Positions 26,469 through 35,021 of a DNA stretch of 64,000 bases are shown piece by piece. The stretch is from the NCBI RefSeq assembly GCF_023703375.1, contig NZ_JAMQGO010000007.1, positions 117,259 to 181,258 on the forward strand, written 5' to 3'. The notes under the pieces are model-generated. The model had not been told where the DNA came from. It searched no databases and saw nothing but the letters and a program-made list of their open reading frames with translations. How positions within the stretch are numbered: position 1 is the stretch's first letter; each line of letters begins with the position of its first letter. The stretch is from Lutimaribacter degradans (GTDB taxonomy: Bacteria; Pseudomonadota; Alphaproteobacteria; Rhodobacterales; Rhodobacteraceae). A program made the translations under genes and the position numbers.

Positions 26469-27983
26469 ATGGCCAATCCGCTTTACGACACGCTTTTCGG
26501 ACAACACGCAGGCCGCGACACCGTGTTCCTGCATCTTCCCGATGGCAGCACGCTCACACATGACGCCTTCCTGCGCATGACCGCGCGATTTGCCCACCAG
26601 ATCGTGCGGTCTGGCCTGCAACCGGGCGACCGCCTGGCCGTGCAGATCGCGAAATCGCCGCGAGCCTTGGCCGTTTACGCCGCCTGTGCGCAAACCGGCG
26701 TGATCTTTCTTCCGCTCAACACCGCCTACACACCGGCCGAGGTGGCCTATTTCCTGGAAAACAGCGGTGCGCGCCTGTTCCTGTGTGACGGCAATGATGC
26801 CGAGGCGCTGGCCCCCGTATCCGGCAAGGCGGGTACACGGCAAGAAACGCTGAACGCTGACGGCAGCGGCAGTTTTGCCGATCTTTCGGCGGGCCACCCC
26901 GAGAGCTTCGATACCGTTGCGCGCGACCACGACGATCTGGCCGCCTTCCTTTACACCTCGGGCACGACGGGGCGATCCAAGGGCGCGATGCTGACACAGG
27001 GCAACCTGCTTTCGAACGCGCAGGTTCTGACCGATTATTGGCGCTTTTCAGCGGATGATGTGCTGTTGCACGCGCTGCCCATCTTTCACACACACGGGCT
27101 GTTCGTGGCGACGAATATCTGCCTGGCCTCGGGTGCGCAGATGATGTTCTACCCCGCCTTCGATGCTGAGACGGTAGTCCGCGACATGCCGCGCGCCACC
27201 GTGATGATGGGGGTGCCCACCTTTTACACCCGCTTGCTGGACCGCGACGACTTCACCGCAGAGGTTGCAGGGAACATGCGGCTTTTCATCTCCGGGTCTG
27301 CGCCGCTGCTGGCCGAGACACACCGTGAATTCGAAGCGCGCACAGGCCATCGCATCCTTGAACGCTACGGCATGACCGAAACCAACATGAACACGTCCAA
27401 CCCCTATGACGGCGACCGCCGAGCGGGCACTGTCGGCTATCCCTTGCCGGGCGTCGAACTGCGCGTGTGCGACGAGGCCGGAAACGAACTGCCGCAGGGC
27501 GAAATCGGCACGATCGAGGTGCGCGGCCCCAACGTGTTCAAAGGCTATTGGCAGATGCCCGAAAAGACCGCAGAGGAGCTGCGCGACAACGGCTTTTTCA
27601 TCACAGGCGACCTTGGGTTTGTCGATGCCGATGGGTATGTCACTATCGTGGGCCGCGGCAAGGACCTGATCATTTCCGGCGGCTACAACATCTATCCCAA
27701 GGAAATCGAGCTGGTTCTGGACGAGGCCCAAGGTGTGCTGGAATCGGCGGTGATCGGCGTGCCGCACCCCGATTTCGGGGAAACGCCCGTGGGTGTTCTG
27801 GCGCGCCGCCCGGGGCAAGAACCCGATACAGACGCGATCATGGCCAGCCTTCATGATGCGCTGGCGCGGTTCAAGCATCCGCGCAAGTTGGTCGTCGTCG
27901 ATTCCCTGCCGCGAAACACGATGGGCAAGGTGCAGAAAAACGTGCTGCGCGACGCGTACCAGGGGCTATTCACCCAAGGTTAG
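26469..27983 (+). CDS. matB: Malonyl-CoA synthetase
   Basis: The 504-residue acyl-CoA synthetase has the AMP-binding motif LYTSGTTGRSKGAMLTQGN near residue 159, ERYGMTETNMNTSNPYDG, and the C-terminal catalytic lysine in NTMGKVQKN. The TETNMNTSNPYDGDRRAGTVG and PIFHTHGLFVA stretches match MatB, which makes malonyl-CoA from malonate, ATP and CoA, rather than longer-chain synthetases. The start at 26469 follows GAGGGA. No malonyl-CoA decarboxylase gene is adjacent. A closely related methylmalonate activity is possible. Confidence 0.88.
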   Translation: MANPLYDTLFGQHAGRDTVFLHLPDGSTLTHDAFLRMTARFAHQIVRSGLQPGDRLAVQIAKSPRALAVYAACAQTGVIFLPLNTAYTPAEVAYFLENSGARLFLCDGNDAEALAPVSGKAGTRQETLNADGSGSFADLSAGHPESFDTVARDHDDLAAFLYTSGTTGRSKGAMLTQGNLLSNAQVLTDYWRFSADDVLLHALPIFHTHGLFVATNICLASGAQMMFYPAFDAETVVRDMPRATVMMGVPTFYTRLLDRDDFTAEVAGNMRLFISGSAPLLAETHREFEARTGHRILERYGMTETNMNTSNPYDGDRRAGTVGYPLPGVELRVCDEAGNELPQGEIGTIEVRGPNVFKGYWQMPEKTAEELRDNGFFITGDLGFVDADGYVTIVGRGKDLIISGGYNIYPKEIELVLDEAQGVLESAVIGVPHPDFGETPVGVLARRPGQEPDTDAIMASLHDALARFKHPRKLVVVDSLPRNTMGKVQKNVLRDAYQGLFTQG

Positions 27984-28092
27984 GGCCTTTTCCGGTGACG
28001 ATCGCCCGGCCTGACGGGCTTGTGACAATGCGGCGCCTTGCGGTTGCGGGCAGGGTCGTGACAGTTCTAGACCTTCACTGCCGGAGGTGCCG

Positions 28093-30270
28093 ATGCAATC
28101 CGACCTGCCCCTGACTCGCGACATCGTTCTGGTGGGTGGCGGTCACACGCATGCCTTGGTGCTGCGCAAATGGGGCATGGCCCCCCTGCCCGGTGTGCGC
28201 CTGACCATGATCAACCCCGGTGCCACCGCGCCTTATTCCGGCATGTTGCCGGGCCACATCGCAGGCCACTACACGCGCGAGGAACTGGAAATCGACCTTC
28301 TGCGCCTGGCACGGTTTGCCGGTGCGCGCGTCATCCTTGATCGCGCCGTGGGGTTTGACAGGGATCAGCGACTGATCCACCTGAAAAACCGACCGCCGGT
28401 GGCTTATGACATCGCCAGTATCGACATCGGGATCACGGCGGAAATGGACGCGTTGCCGGGGTTCGCCGAACACGCGGTTGGCGCCAAGCCGCTGGATATC
28501 TACTCTGACCGCTGGCGGGATTTCCGCGCAAGGGTGGCCGCCGGCCAGGCCGCCCCCCAAGTCGCGGTGATCGGTGGCGGAGTCGCGGGGGTCGAACTGT
28601 CGATGGCGATGGCCCATGCCCTGCGCAGCGATGGCGCGACGCCGGGCGTGACGGTTATCGAGAGCGGCGAGGGTATCAACGGCGTGCCCCACGCCACGGG
28701 GCGCAAACTTGCGCGGGCAATGACCGATCAGGGTGTGCGTTTCGTGGCCGGAACCCGGGCGCAAGAGGTGACGGCACAGGGCGTTGTCCTGCCTGGTGGC
28801 GAGATGGTCAGGGCCGATCTGGTTGTGGGTGCCGCCGGGGCCTATCCGCATGGATGGTTGGCCGATACCGATCTGCCCCTGACCGACGGCTTTATCAATA
28901 TCGACGAGACGTTGCAGGTGCAGAGCGATCCGGCTCTGTTTGCCTGTGGCGACTGCGCCCACATGGTTGCGCATCCACGGCCCAAGGCCGGTGTCTTTGC
29001 GGTGCGCGCGGCCCCGATCCTGTTCGACAACCTGCGCGCTGCGGCCAGCGGCACGCCCTTGCGCATCTTCAAGCCACAGCGCGATTACCTCAAACTTATC
29101 TCGCTGGGCGGCAAGGTGGCACTGGCTGAAAAGCTGGGATTTGCCCTGTCCGGCCCGCTGTTATGGCGCTGGAAAAACCGGATCGACACGAAATTCATGC
29201 ACAGCCTGGATGCGCTGCCGCAAATGGATTCGCCCACGCGCCCCGCCACGATGGCGCAGGGCGTGGCCGATATCTTGGATGCCAAGCCGCTATGCGGGGG
29301 CTGCGGCGCCAAGCTGGGCGGTGACGTTCTTCAACAGTCCCTGGACACCCTGAAACCTCTGCAACGGCCCGATGTTCTGACCGGGCCGGGCGACGACGCG
29401 GCGGTTTTGCGCATCGGCGACCAACGGCAGGTCATCACCACCGACCACCTGCGCGCCTTTGTCGATGACCCGTACATGATGGCGCGCATCACCGCGGTTC
29501 ACGCGTTGGGGGATATCTGGGCCATGGGCGCACAGCCGCAGGCCGCGCTGGTTCAGATCATCCTGCCGCGCATGGCCCCCCATATGCAGGCCCGCACGAT
29601 GGACGAGGTGATGAGCGCCGCGAATGACGTGTTCACCCATGCCGGCGCTGGCATCGTGGGCGGCCACTCGACCATGGGCAGCGAGCTTACGATTGGTTTC
29701 ACCGTTACCGGGCTGGTAGCCGGGTCCGCGCCGATCACGGTGACCGGAGCAAGGGCCGGTGATGCGCTTATCGTGACGCGCCCCATCGGCAGCGGCACGG
29801 TGCTGGCCGCCGACATGATGGGGCAGGCCAACGGGCGGCACGTGGCCGCGATGTTGGCGCAGATGGCCAAGCCACAGGGCGATGCCGCGCAGCTTCTGGC
29901 AGGTGCCCACGCCATGACCGATGTCACCGGGTTCGGGCTGGCCGGTCACTTGATGACGATCTGCCGCGCATCCGGCCTGTCGGCCACACTGACGCTGGAT
30001 GCCGTGCCCATTTATGACGGCGCCGAGGCGCTGGCCGCGCAAGGCCACCATTCGACCCTGTTCCAGCCCAACCGGGATGCGGCGCCCGTGTTGGGCGCCG
30101 ACACGGCCAAGGCCCAGCTTCTGCATGATCCGCAAACGGCGGGGGGTTTGCTGGCGGCGGTCGCGCCCGATCAGGCCGAAGGGTTGGTGATGGAATTGCG
30201 CGCGGCTGGGCATGATGCCGCCGTCATCGGCCACCTTTCGGATGGGCCGGCCAGCATCACCCTGCGATAG
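28093..30270 (+). CDS. selD: NDH-2-like flavoprotein fused to selenide, water dikinase (SelD)
   Basis: This 725-residue protein is a natural fusion. Residues 1 to about 385 are a pyridine-nucleotide-disulfide oxidoreductase of the NADH dehydrogenase type (IVLVGGGHTHALVLRKWG at the start, second Rossmann VAVIGGGVAGVELSMAMA, and FACGDCAHM). From about 395 it is SelD: PLCGGCGAKLGGDV holds C401, C404 and K407, matching the catalytic Cys/Lys region, followed by GPGDDAAVL and the ATP-site MTDVTGFGLAGHL. SelD makes selenophosphate. The ATG at 28093 has GGAGG six bases upstream. The 3' end overlaps the convergent selenouridine synthase gene by 14 bp. Confidence 0.93.
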   Translation: MQSDLPLTRDIVLVGGGHTHALVLRKWGMAPLPGVRLTMINPGATAPYSGMLPGHIAGHYTREELEIDLLRLARFAGARVILDRAVGFDRDQRLIHLKNRPPVAYDIASIDIGITAEMDALPGFAEHAVGAKPLDIYSDRWRDFRARVAAGQAAPQVAVIGGGVAGVELSMAMAHALRSDGATPGVTVIESGEGINGVPHATGRKLARAMTDQGVRFVAGTRAQEVTAQGVVLPGGEMVRADLVVGAAGAYPHGWLADTDLPLTDGFINIDETLQVQSDPALFACGDCAHMVAHPRPKAGVFAVRAAPILFDNLRAAASGTPLRIFKPQRDYLKLISLGGKVALAEKLGFALSGPLLWRWKNRIDTKFMHSLDALPQMDSPTRPATMAQGVADILDAKPLCGGCGAKLGGDVLQQSLDTLKPLQRPDVLTGPGDDAAVLRIGDQRQVITTDHLRAFVDDPYMMARITAVHALGDIWAMGAQPQAALVQIILPRMAPHMQARTMDEVMSAANDVFTHAGAGIVGGHSTMGSELTIGFTVTGLVAGSAPITVTGARAGDALIVTRPIGSGTVLAADMMGQANGRHVAAMLAQMAKPQGDAAQLLAGAHAMTDVTGFGLAGHLMTICRASGLSATLTLDAVPIYDGAEALAAQGHHSTLFQPNRDAAPVLGADTAKAQLLHDPQTAGGLLAAVAPDQAEGLVMELRAAGHDAAVIGHLSDGPASITLR

Positions 30271-31297
30271 AGATAATGCGCGGCACCGCCGCACGCAGGC
30301 TGTCATCATCCAGCGCGTTCAGCGACAGCACGGTTTCCGGCGTGGCGCGATCGTCGGGTTTCTTGGCATAGCGCGGGTCGTAATGGGTGGTGATCAATTG
30401 GCGGGCCAACTGCTCGAACGCGCCTTTCGCTGCCAGCTCTTGCCACGCTTCTACCTGTTTCGCCCCTTGATAAGGCCGCAACGCTTCCAGCGTTTCGGCC
30501 AAGCGCGCGGCATCCTCTGTCATGTCGGCGTAAGCCCGCACCAGGTAGGCCGCGCGCGCGTCGATCGGCGCCTGCACCGTGATCCGTGGTGCAACACGCA
30601 TCGCGTGCCACAGGGAGGGCGGTATCAGCAGATCACCCACCTTGGCGCTTTCCGCCTCGATGAACAGCGGTCTTGCGGGATCGGCCTGCACCAAAGCGTT
30701 GGCGATACGGGATTCAAGCATCTTCTGTGCGGGCTGCGCGCCCAGGCTGCCAAACAGAGAACCGCGATGGTTTGCCAACCCTTCAAGGTCGATCACCTGC
30801 GCGCCCGCTTCGGCCAAAAGCTCCAACAGACGGGTCTTGGCGGTGCCAGTTCCACCATCGATCAGAACCACGCGATGCGGCACCGGGTCATTATACAGCG
30901 CCTGCACCACCAGCCGACGGTAAGCCTTGTATCCACCCTGCACGGTATCGGCGCGCCAGCCGATCTGTTGCAGGATCGAGGTGAACGAACCCGAGCGCTG
31001 CCCGCCCCGCCAGCAATAGACAAGCGGGCGCCAGCCGCCCTGCCGGTCGGCCAATGGCCCCTGCAGATGCCGTGCCGCGTTCTGCGCCACAAGCGCCGCG
31101 CCCACCTTGCGTGCCTTGAACGGGTCGTCTTGTGTATAGATCGTGCCCACGATCGCGCGTTCATCATTGTCCAGCGCTGGCAGATTGATAGCGCCGGGCA
31201 CGTGATCCTCGGCGTATTCCGCAGGGGAACGGACGTCGATGATCTCGTCAAAGGGCAGGCTGGCCAGCTGGTCCAGCGATGTCAGGGCAATGGCCAT
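30257..31297 (-). CDS. mnmH: tRNA 2-selenouridine synthase
   Basis: The 346-residue protein (also SelU/YbbB) replaces sulfur by selenium in 2-thiouridine of tRNA wobble positions using selenophosphate. The N-terminal rhodanese domain has IIDVRSPAEYAEDHVPGAINLP and the catalytic Cys in VYCWRGGQRSGS near residue 94; a P-loop domain follows with VLIDGGTGTAKTRLLE and LANHRGSLFG. It converges on and overlaps the selD gene, its supplier. No selA, selB or selC is in the window, so within it selenium is only linked to tRNA modification. Confidence 0.94.
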   Translation of the reverse strand: MAIALTSLDQLASLPFDEIIDVRSPAEYAEDHVPGAINLPALDNDERAIVGTIYTQDDPFKARKVGAALVAQNAARHLQGPLADRQGGWRPLVYCWRGGQRSGSFTSILQQIGWRADTVQGGYKAYRRLVVQALYNDPVPHRVVLIDGGTGTAKTRLLELLAEAGAQVIDLEGLANHRGSLFGSLGAQPAQKMLESRIANALVQADPARPLFIEAESAKVGDLLIPPSLWHAMRVAPRITVQAPIDARAAYLVRAYADMTEDAARLAETLEALRPYQGAKQVEAWQELAAKGAFEQLARQLITTHYDPRYAKKPDDRATPETVLSLNALDDDSLRAAVPRIISIAG

Positions 31298-31380
31298 GGC
31301 GCATCAAATGCCACAGTGCCTGCGCCTTGACCAGATGCCGCCGCCACATGGCGACTGCGCAGGAAATTCCAGTGGTCAGG

Positions 31381-31403
31381 CCCGGGGATGCGGCGCCCCC
31401 GGG
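31381..31403 (-). terminator. GC-rich hairpin after the dipeptide-type ABC operon
   Basis: CCCGGGG (31381-31387) pairs with CCCCGGG (31397-31403) about 30 bp past the end of the last ATPase gene on the minus strand. There is no T-run, so it is a weak or factor-assisted terminator candidate. It also lies in the 132-bp region upstream of mnmH. Confidence 0.3.
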
Positions 31404-31429
31404 TTCGCCGCGGCACAAGGTACGGAAAT

Positions 31430-32233
31430 TCAGGCCCAGACCTGGTCTGGGTCAGGCAACGGGATGGATTGCAAAAGCTCACGCGTATAATCGGCCTGTG
31501 GCGCGTCGAACACCTGCACGGTGGGCGCGTTTTCCACGATCTCGCCCCGATGCATCACGATGATGCGCGAACACAACCGCCGGATCACCGACAGGTCATG
31601 GCTGATGAATGCCAGCGTCAGGCCCAGATCCTTCACCAACTGCTCAAGCAGGTTCAGCACCTGCGCCTGGCTGGACACATCCAGCCCCGAAACGATTTCA
31701 TCGGCCAGGATGAAATCGGGGCGCAGCGCAACGGCGCGGGCGATGCCCACGCGCTGCCGCTGACCGCCCGACAGCTCATGCGGGTAGCGGCGGGCAAAAC
31801 TGCGCGGCAGGCCAACCATGTCCAGCGCCTCCAGAACGCACGACTGCGTGTCCTGCACGCCTTGCAAGCGCAACGGACCGGCGATGATGCCGGCCACCCG
31901 GCGGCGCGGGTTCAGCGATGACATCGGATCCTGGAAAATCATCTGGAACTTGCGGCGTAGCGGGCGCAACGCGCTTTCTTCGGCGTGGGTGATGTCGGTT
32001 CCTTCGAACCGTATCGTGCCGCTGTCGGGCTCCAACAACCGGATCATGGCACGGCCCAGCGTCGACTTGCCCGAACCCGAGCCGCCAACTATGCCCAGAA
32101 CCTCGCCCTTGGGCACGTCGAAGGAAAGGCCCTTGAGCACCTCGACCCGTGGCGCGGCACCGAACAACGGCTTGTGGGCCATATCGGGAAAGGACAGGCG
32201 CAGATCGCGGATTTCATAGATCATGTCACTCAT
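31430..32233 (-). CDS. Oligopeptide/dipeptide-type ABC transporter ATP-binding protein (DppF-like)
   Basis: The 267-residue ATPase has Walker A GGSGSGKST, Q-loop IFQDPMSSLNPRRRV, signature LSGGQRQRVGIARAV, Walker B FILADEIVSGLD and the switch FISHDLSVIRRL. FQDPMSSLNPR marks the peptide/opine/nickel importer family. It lacks the extended C-terminal cysteine-rich oligopeptide tail, consistent with a short DppF. Last gene of an operon; its start overlaps the preceding ATPase gene by four bases. Confidence 0.9.
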   Translation of the reverse strand: MSDMIYEIRDLRLSFPDMAHKPLFGAAPRVEVLKGLSFDVPKGEVLGIVGGSGSGKSTLGRAMIRLLEPDSGTIRFEGTDITHAEESALRPLRRKFQMIFQDPMSSLNPRRRVAGIIAGPLRLQGVQDTQSCVLEALDMVGLPRSFARRYPHELSGGQRQRVGIARAVALRPDFILADEIVSGLDVSSQAQVLNLLEQLVKDLGLTLAFISHDLSVIRRLCSRIIVMHRGEIVENAPTVQVFDAPQADYTRELLQSIPLPDPDQVWA

Positions 32234-33096
32234 GCGCCAAGCCCCTTGTCAAATTCGGCAACCTCGGCCTCGACCGCGTCGATCACCTGTTGCGGAACGG
32301 GTGTCAGGCTGTCGTCAGGGTCGGTGTATTTCGGCGTCGCATGTAGCAAAGCCTGCGAATAGGCATGGCCCGGACCCGCGAAAAAGCGTCGCGTATCAGT
32401 GTCTTCGATCACCTTGCCAGCGTAGAGCACGGAAAGAGACTGGCAGATTTTCGATACCACGCCCAGGTCATGCGTTACGAACAACAGCGCCGTGTTATGC
32501 TTGGCCTGCATGTTCTTGATCAGGCGCAGGATCTGCTTTTGTACCGTCACATCCAGCGCCGTTGTCGGTTCATCGGCAATGATCAGCTTGGGCTCGGCCG
32601 CGAAGGCCGAGGCGATCAATATGCGCTGGCGCATACCGCCCGACAGCTCGTGCGGGTAGGCGCGCATCACGCGCGCAGGGTCGGGAATGTGCACCTCGTC
32701 CAACAGCTCCAGCGCGCGGGCCTGGGCGTTGTCCTTGCTCCAACCCAGAATATCGACCAGCCGGTTGGTAATCTGCGGACCCACGCGGCGGACCGGGTTC
32801 AGGGCGGTCAGCGGATCCTGCGGAATAAGCGCCACCTGCGCCCCGATCTGGCGGCGGCGTTCGCGGGCCGACAGGGTTTGCAGGTCGGTCCCGTCAAGGC
32901 GGATCCGGCCCGAAACCACTTCGATCGCGCGCGGCAGGGTGCCCAGGATGGCCTTGCCGATCATCGACTTGCCAGCCCCGGATTCACCCACCAGCCCGCG
33001 CACTTCGCCCTGGTCCACCGACAGTGACACGGCCCGCAGGATGCGGGGGCCACGCACGATGCGCAATGTCAGGTTTTCGACGTCAAGAAAGCTCAT
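32230..33096 (-). CDS. Oligopeptide/dipeptide-type ABC transporter ATP-binding protein (DppD-like)
   Basis: The 288-residue ATPase shows Walker A GESGAGKSM, IPQDPLTALNPVRRVG, signature LSGGMRQRILIASAF, Walker B LIIADEPTTALD and LFVTHDLGVVSKI, then the C-terminal stretch GPGHAYSQALLHATP typical of DppD/OppD. It works with the DppF-like partner downstream. Overlaps with the permease gene upstream and the ATPase gene downstream are each four bases, so all are co-translated. Confidence 0.9.
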   Translation of the reverse strand: MSFLDVENLTLRIVRGPRILRAVSLSVDQGEVRGLVGESGAGKSMIGKAILGTLPRAIEVVSGRIRLDGTDLQTLSARERRRQIGAQVALIPQDPLTALNPVRRVGPQITNRLVDILGWSKDNAQARALELLDEVHIPDPARVMRAYPHELSGGMRQRILIASAFAAEPKLIIADEPTTALDVTVQKQILRLIKNMQAKHNTALLFVTHDLGVVSKICQSLSVLYAGKVIEDTDTRRFFAGPGHAYSQALLHATPKYTDPDDSLTPVPQQVIDAVEAEVAEFDKGLGA

Positions 33097-33944
33097 CTCA
33101 GCACCGGGTCAAAATAGTCCTTCAGACCTTCGCCCAACTGGCTGAAGCTGAGGACGGTCAGGAAAAGGGTGATCAGCGGGAACACCAGAACCCACCACGC
33201 CTGATGCACCGATGTTCGCCCCTCGGCGATCATGCCGCCCCAGGTGGGCGCGTCGGTGGAGATCGACAGGTTCACGAAACTCAGGATGGCCTCGACGATC
33301 ACGGCGATGCCCATTTCCAGGGTCAGCAGCGCCAGGATGGTTGGCAGCACGTTTGGCAGGATTTCGGTCAACATCGTGCCAAAACGCGTGCGGCCGGCGA
33401 CCTGCGCGCTTGCAACGTAATCCATCGTTCCCTGGGTCATGGCCTCGGCCCTGACGACGCGGGCAAAGCGCGTCCAGTCAATCACCACGATGGCAATGAT
33501 GATCGAGGTAAGCCCGGTGCCCAGAACCGCGATCAGGAGAATCGCGAACAGCACCGGCGGAAAGGCCATCCAGATATCGACCAGCCGCGAGATCACCATA
33601 TCGACCCAGCCGCGATAGTAACCCGCGATCAAGCCCAGTGTCGCGCCGATCAGGCAGGTCAACACACCCGCCACCAACGCCACCGTAAGGGCAAGGCGTG
33701 CGCCGTATAGGATGCGGCTAAGAACATCACGACCCAACGAATCCGTACCCAGCAAGAAATTGGGGTCGGCACCATCGACCCAGACAGGCGGCATTCGCCC
33801 GGCAAACAGGTCTTGGTACAAAGGGTCATGCGGCGCGATAAGCGGGGCGAAAATCGCCCCCAGCACCAGCAACGTCACCCAACCGCCCGACAGCCACAGT
33901 CGCAGGCCGATCGGGCGGCGCATCGTCGATCGTGCATCATGCAT
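33093..33944 (-). CDS. Dipeptide-type ABC transporter permease (DppC-like)
   Basis: The 283-residue permease starts with RLWLSGGWVTLLVLGAIFAPLIAPHDPLYQD, then LLGTDSLGRDVLSRILYGARLAL, the DppC/OppC signature, and the EAA loop VASAQVAGRTRFGTMLTEILPNVLPT. I chose the ATG at 33944, seven bases after GAGG and overlapping the preceding permease gene by eight bases. Confidence 0.9.
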   Translation of the reverse strand: MHDARSTMRRPIGLRLWLSGGWVTLLVLGAIFAPLIAPHDPLYQDLFAGRMPPVWVDGADPNFLLGTDSLGRDVLSRILYGARLALTVALVAGVLTCLIGATLGLIAGYYRGWVDMVISRLVDIWMAFPPVLFAILLIAVLGTGLTSIIIAIVVIDWTRFARVVRAEAMTQGTMDYVASAQVAGRTRFGTMLTEILPNVLPTILALLTLEMGIAVIVEAILSFVNLSISTDAPTWGGMIAEGRTSVHQAWWVLVFPLITLFLTVLSFSQLGEGLKDYFDPVLR

Positions 33945-34947
33945 GGCGCAACCTCGGGTTAAGGGCGGCATAGGTCATGTCGACGACAAGGTTCACCACG
34001 GTAAAGATCAGTGCGAAAAGGATCACGATTCCCTGGATCAGCGGGAGGTCGCGGTTGATCACGGCGTCGATGGCCATGTTGCCCAGCCCCTCGTACGAAA
34101 ACAGCCGTTCGATGATCACCGTACCCCCGATCAGAAATGTAAACTGCACCCCGATCAGCGTCAGCGTGGGCAACACCGCGTTGGGTAGTGCCTCGCGCGT
34201 GATGACCGATGCCTCGGGGTAGCCCTTGGTGCGGGCCAGCGTCACGTAATCCAGGTGCATGGTTTCCTTCAGCGATTGTTTCAGCAGTTGCGCAATGATG
34301 GCCGCCAGCGGAATGGCCAGCGCCAGCGCGGGCATGAACATGTGGCTGACAAGGTCGGCCCATACGTCGAAACGCAGGCGCAACACGCTTTCGAAAAGGT
34401 AGAACTGCGTGGCAAAGTCGAAATCCAGCGAGGGCGACACTCGCCCCGAGATATGGAATACCGGCCACAGCACCCCGAACAGCAGGATCAGAACAAGCCC
34501 CCACAGGAAATCGGGAACCGACAGGGCCATGCCGCCCGTCACATCAATGGCCGCCTCGGTGCGCGTTTCGCGACGCAGCGTGCCGGTCAGGGCCATCGCC
34601 CCGCCGATGATGACCGCAATCACCAATGCCATGATCGACAGCTCAAGCGTGGCGGGCAGGCGGCCCAGCACAAGGTCGAGCACCGGCTGACGCAGGGAAA
34701 TCGAGGTGCCGAAATCACCCTGTACCACGCCACCCAGCCAGATCACGAATTGTTCGAATATCGACTTGTCCAGCCCGTAAAGGGCCTGAAGCCGCGCAAT
34801 GTCGTCTTCGGTCGCGCCCGGTGGCAGCATCATGGCAATCGGGTTGCCCGGCACCACGCGTATTACGAAGAATACGATCACCGCCGCGCCGAAAAGCGTG
34901 ACGCATGTCGCGACAAGGCGCGCAAGGATACTGCGCATAAGCAGCAT
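33937..34947 (-). CDS. Dipeptide-type ABC transporter permease (DppB-like)
   Basis: The 336-residue permease opens with LARLVATCVTLFGAAVIVFFVIRVVPGNPI and has the EAA loop YVTLARTKGYPEASVITREALPNAVLPTL and RLFSYEGLGNMAIDAVINRDLPLIQG, all standard for DppB/OppB. A second in-frame ATG at 34938 is a possible start. It follows the binding-protein gene with a 74-bp gap. Confidence 0.9.
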   Translation of the reverse strand: MLLMRSILARLVATCVTLFGAAVIVFFVIRVVPGNPIAMMLPPGATEDDIARLQALYGLDKSIFEQFVIWLGGVVQGDFGTSISLRQPVLDLVLGRLPATLELSIMALVIAVIIGGAMALTGTLRRETRTEAAIDVTGGMALSVPDFLWGLVLILLFGVLWPVFHISGRVSPSLDFDFATQFYLFESVLRLRFDVWADLVSHMFMPALALAIPLAAIIAQLLKQSLKETMHLDYVTLARTKGYPEASVITREALPNAVLPTLTLIGVQFTFLIGGTVIIERLFSYEGLGNMAIDAVINRDLPLIQGIVILFALIFTVVNLVVDMTYAALNPRLRHA

Positions 34948-35021
34948 GAGAACCCCAGTTCAACGAAAGGAAAAAGACGGGGCCGCCATGGCGACGGGCA
35001 GCCCCGTGAGAGGGAAAACCG

